Positions 14,140-14,512 of a stretch of 14,512 nucleotides of DNA are shown here, one piece after another. Numbering within the stretch: the first letter of the stretch is position 1; every line of letters begins with the position of its first letter. Below the pieces are notes generated by a model. The model did not search any database. It was not told the DNA's origin and was given only the letters and a program-made list of their open reading frames with translations. The DNA lies in NCBI GenBank assembly GCA_938008425.1, contig CALLKH010000058.1:1-14512 (forward strand), given 5' to 3'. This stretch comes from an uncultured Planctomycetaceae bacterium (GTDB taxonomy: Bacteria > Planctomycetota > Phycisphaerae > UBA1845 > UTPLA1). A program made the translations under genes and the position numbers.

Positions 14140-14512
14140 TCAGTCTCCGCTGGAACCGATGTCCTGAGTCAGCACCGAGATGACGAGCAGGTCTTCGCTC
14201 TTCTTGTGATGGTCGATGTACGAGATGAGGTCCTGAATCCGATGGCAGACGTCACGGATCAGCAGGTTGTCCTCCGGGCCGATTTCCGCCAGCGATCGAT
14301 GAATCAGGTTCATGATCTGTGTGAACTCATGGTGCTCGTGTTCGAGAAGATGAACCTGCGGCGACAGGGTCGGCCGGCGGGCGAGCACTTCAGACATGTA
14401 GCCGTCCTGCTCCTCGAGCGCCATGTGCTTCGTCAGGTGAGCGCGAAGATGTTCAAAGGCCGTCTTGACCTCCTCGATCCATTTTCCGCGATTTGAACGC
14501 GGAATACACGCC
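14140..14512 (-). CDS. Hemerythrin HHE-domain protein, 5' end outside the window
   Basis: The minus-strand frame is open from the right window edge to a TGA at 14142-14140, giving about 123 residues of the C-terminal part. Internal ATGs exist (for example at 14424), but family similarity continues upstream of it. The pattern of metal-binding residues is that of the four-helix hemerythrin fold: HLRAHLTKHMALEE, then LLEHEHHEF, then YIDHHKKSEDLLV (HxxxE/D type). The first helix with its leading His is probably beyond the edge. Such proteins bind a di-iron centre and serve in O2 or NO sensing, storage or iron-centre repair, and nothing here separates these options. It converges on the small gene downstream of the SNF2 gene, with 36 bases between the stops. 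Confidence 0.82.
   Translation of the reverse strand, partial: ACIPRSNRGKWIEEVKTAFEHLRAHLTKHMALEEQDGYMSEVLARRPTLSPQVHLLEHEHHEFTQIMNLIHRSLAEIGPEDNLLIRDVCHRIQDLISYIDHHKKSEDLLVISVLTQDIGSSGD

Noticed and set aside
14140..14424. Treating ATG 14424 as the start of the hemerythrin-like gene
   Set aside because: The frame stays open to the window edge and the upstream codons encode FEHLRAHLTKH, part of the metal-binding pattern. The gene is cut by the edge rather than starting here.
1..14512. CRISPR arrays, tRNA or rRNA genes, insertion sequences, attachment sites
   Set aside because: I saw no spaced repeats, cloverleaf-like or rRNA-like segments, transposase motifs or terminal inverted repeats. 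The gene order reads as a stable metabolic locus.

Overview
The window is about 14.5 kb of bacterial DNA. It is G+C-rich, apart from roughly the first 290 bases, which are visibly richer in A+T. It holds thirteen supportable genes, two of them cut by the window edges. No rRNA, tRNA, CRISPR array or insertion sequence is visible. The mix of GTG and ATG starts, modest Shine-Dalgarno use, high G+C and a bacterial SNF2 helicase would suit a planctomycete or a similar high-G+C environmental bacterium. No phylogenetic marker is present, so this is only a guess.

About 10 kb (295-10392) is a tryptophan/kynurenine catabolic locus in several transcription units. Unit 1 (+) carries an ACMS decarboxylase, kynureninase and kynurenine 3-monooxygenase. 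Next is an AraC-type regulator with a GyrI-like ligand-binding domain (-). It is divergent from unit 2 (+), which carries tryptophan 2,3-dioxygenase and kynurenine formamidase. Unit 3 (-) carries an SDR-fold protein, a 2-aminomuconate semialdehyde dehydrogenase-like ALDH, a RidA-family 2-aminomuconate deaminase-like protein and a translationally coupled two-helix membrane protein of unknown function.

Together these enzymes would take tryptophan to N-formylkynurenine, kynurenine, 3-hydroxykynurenine and 3-hydroxyanthranilate. After ring cleavage they would take ACMS to 2-aminomuconate semialdehyde, 2-aminomuconate and probably 4-oxalocrotonate. The ring-cleaving 3-hydroxyanthranilate 3,4-dioxygenase is not in the window and must lie elsewhere if the route is complete. 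Because ACMSD is present, the locus looks catabolic rather than devoted to quinolinate and NAD synthesis.

To the right (10675-14103, +) are a 1055-residue SNF2-family helicase-like ATPase and an 81-residue protein of unknown function just behind it. Facing them at the right edge is a hemerythrin-type (HHE) protein whose start is cut off (-). A short hydrophobic reading frame at the left edge (-) is probably the start of a membrane protein that continues outside the window.

The points most worth attention are the SDR protein lacking the usual Tyr/Lys catalytic pair inside the pathway operon, the C-terminal membrane anchor on the kynurenine monooxygenase, the repeat-derived insertion in the formamidase, the membrane protein coupled to the RidA gene, and operator-like symmetric or repeated sequences in two promoters.
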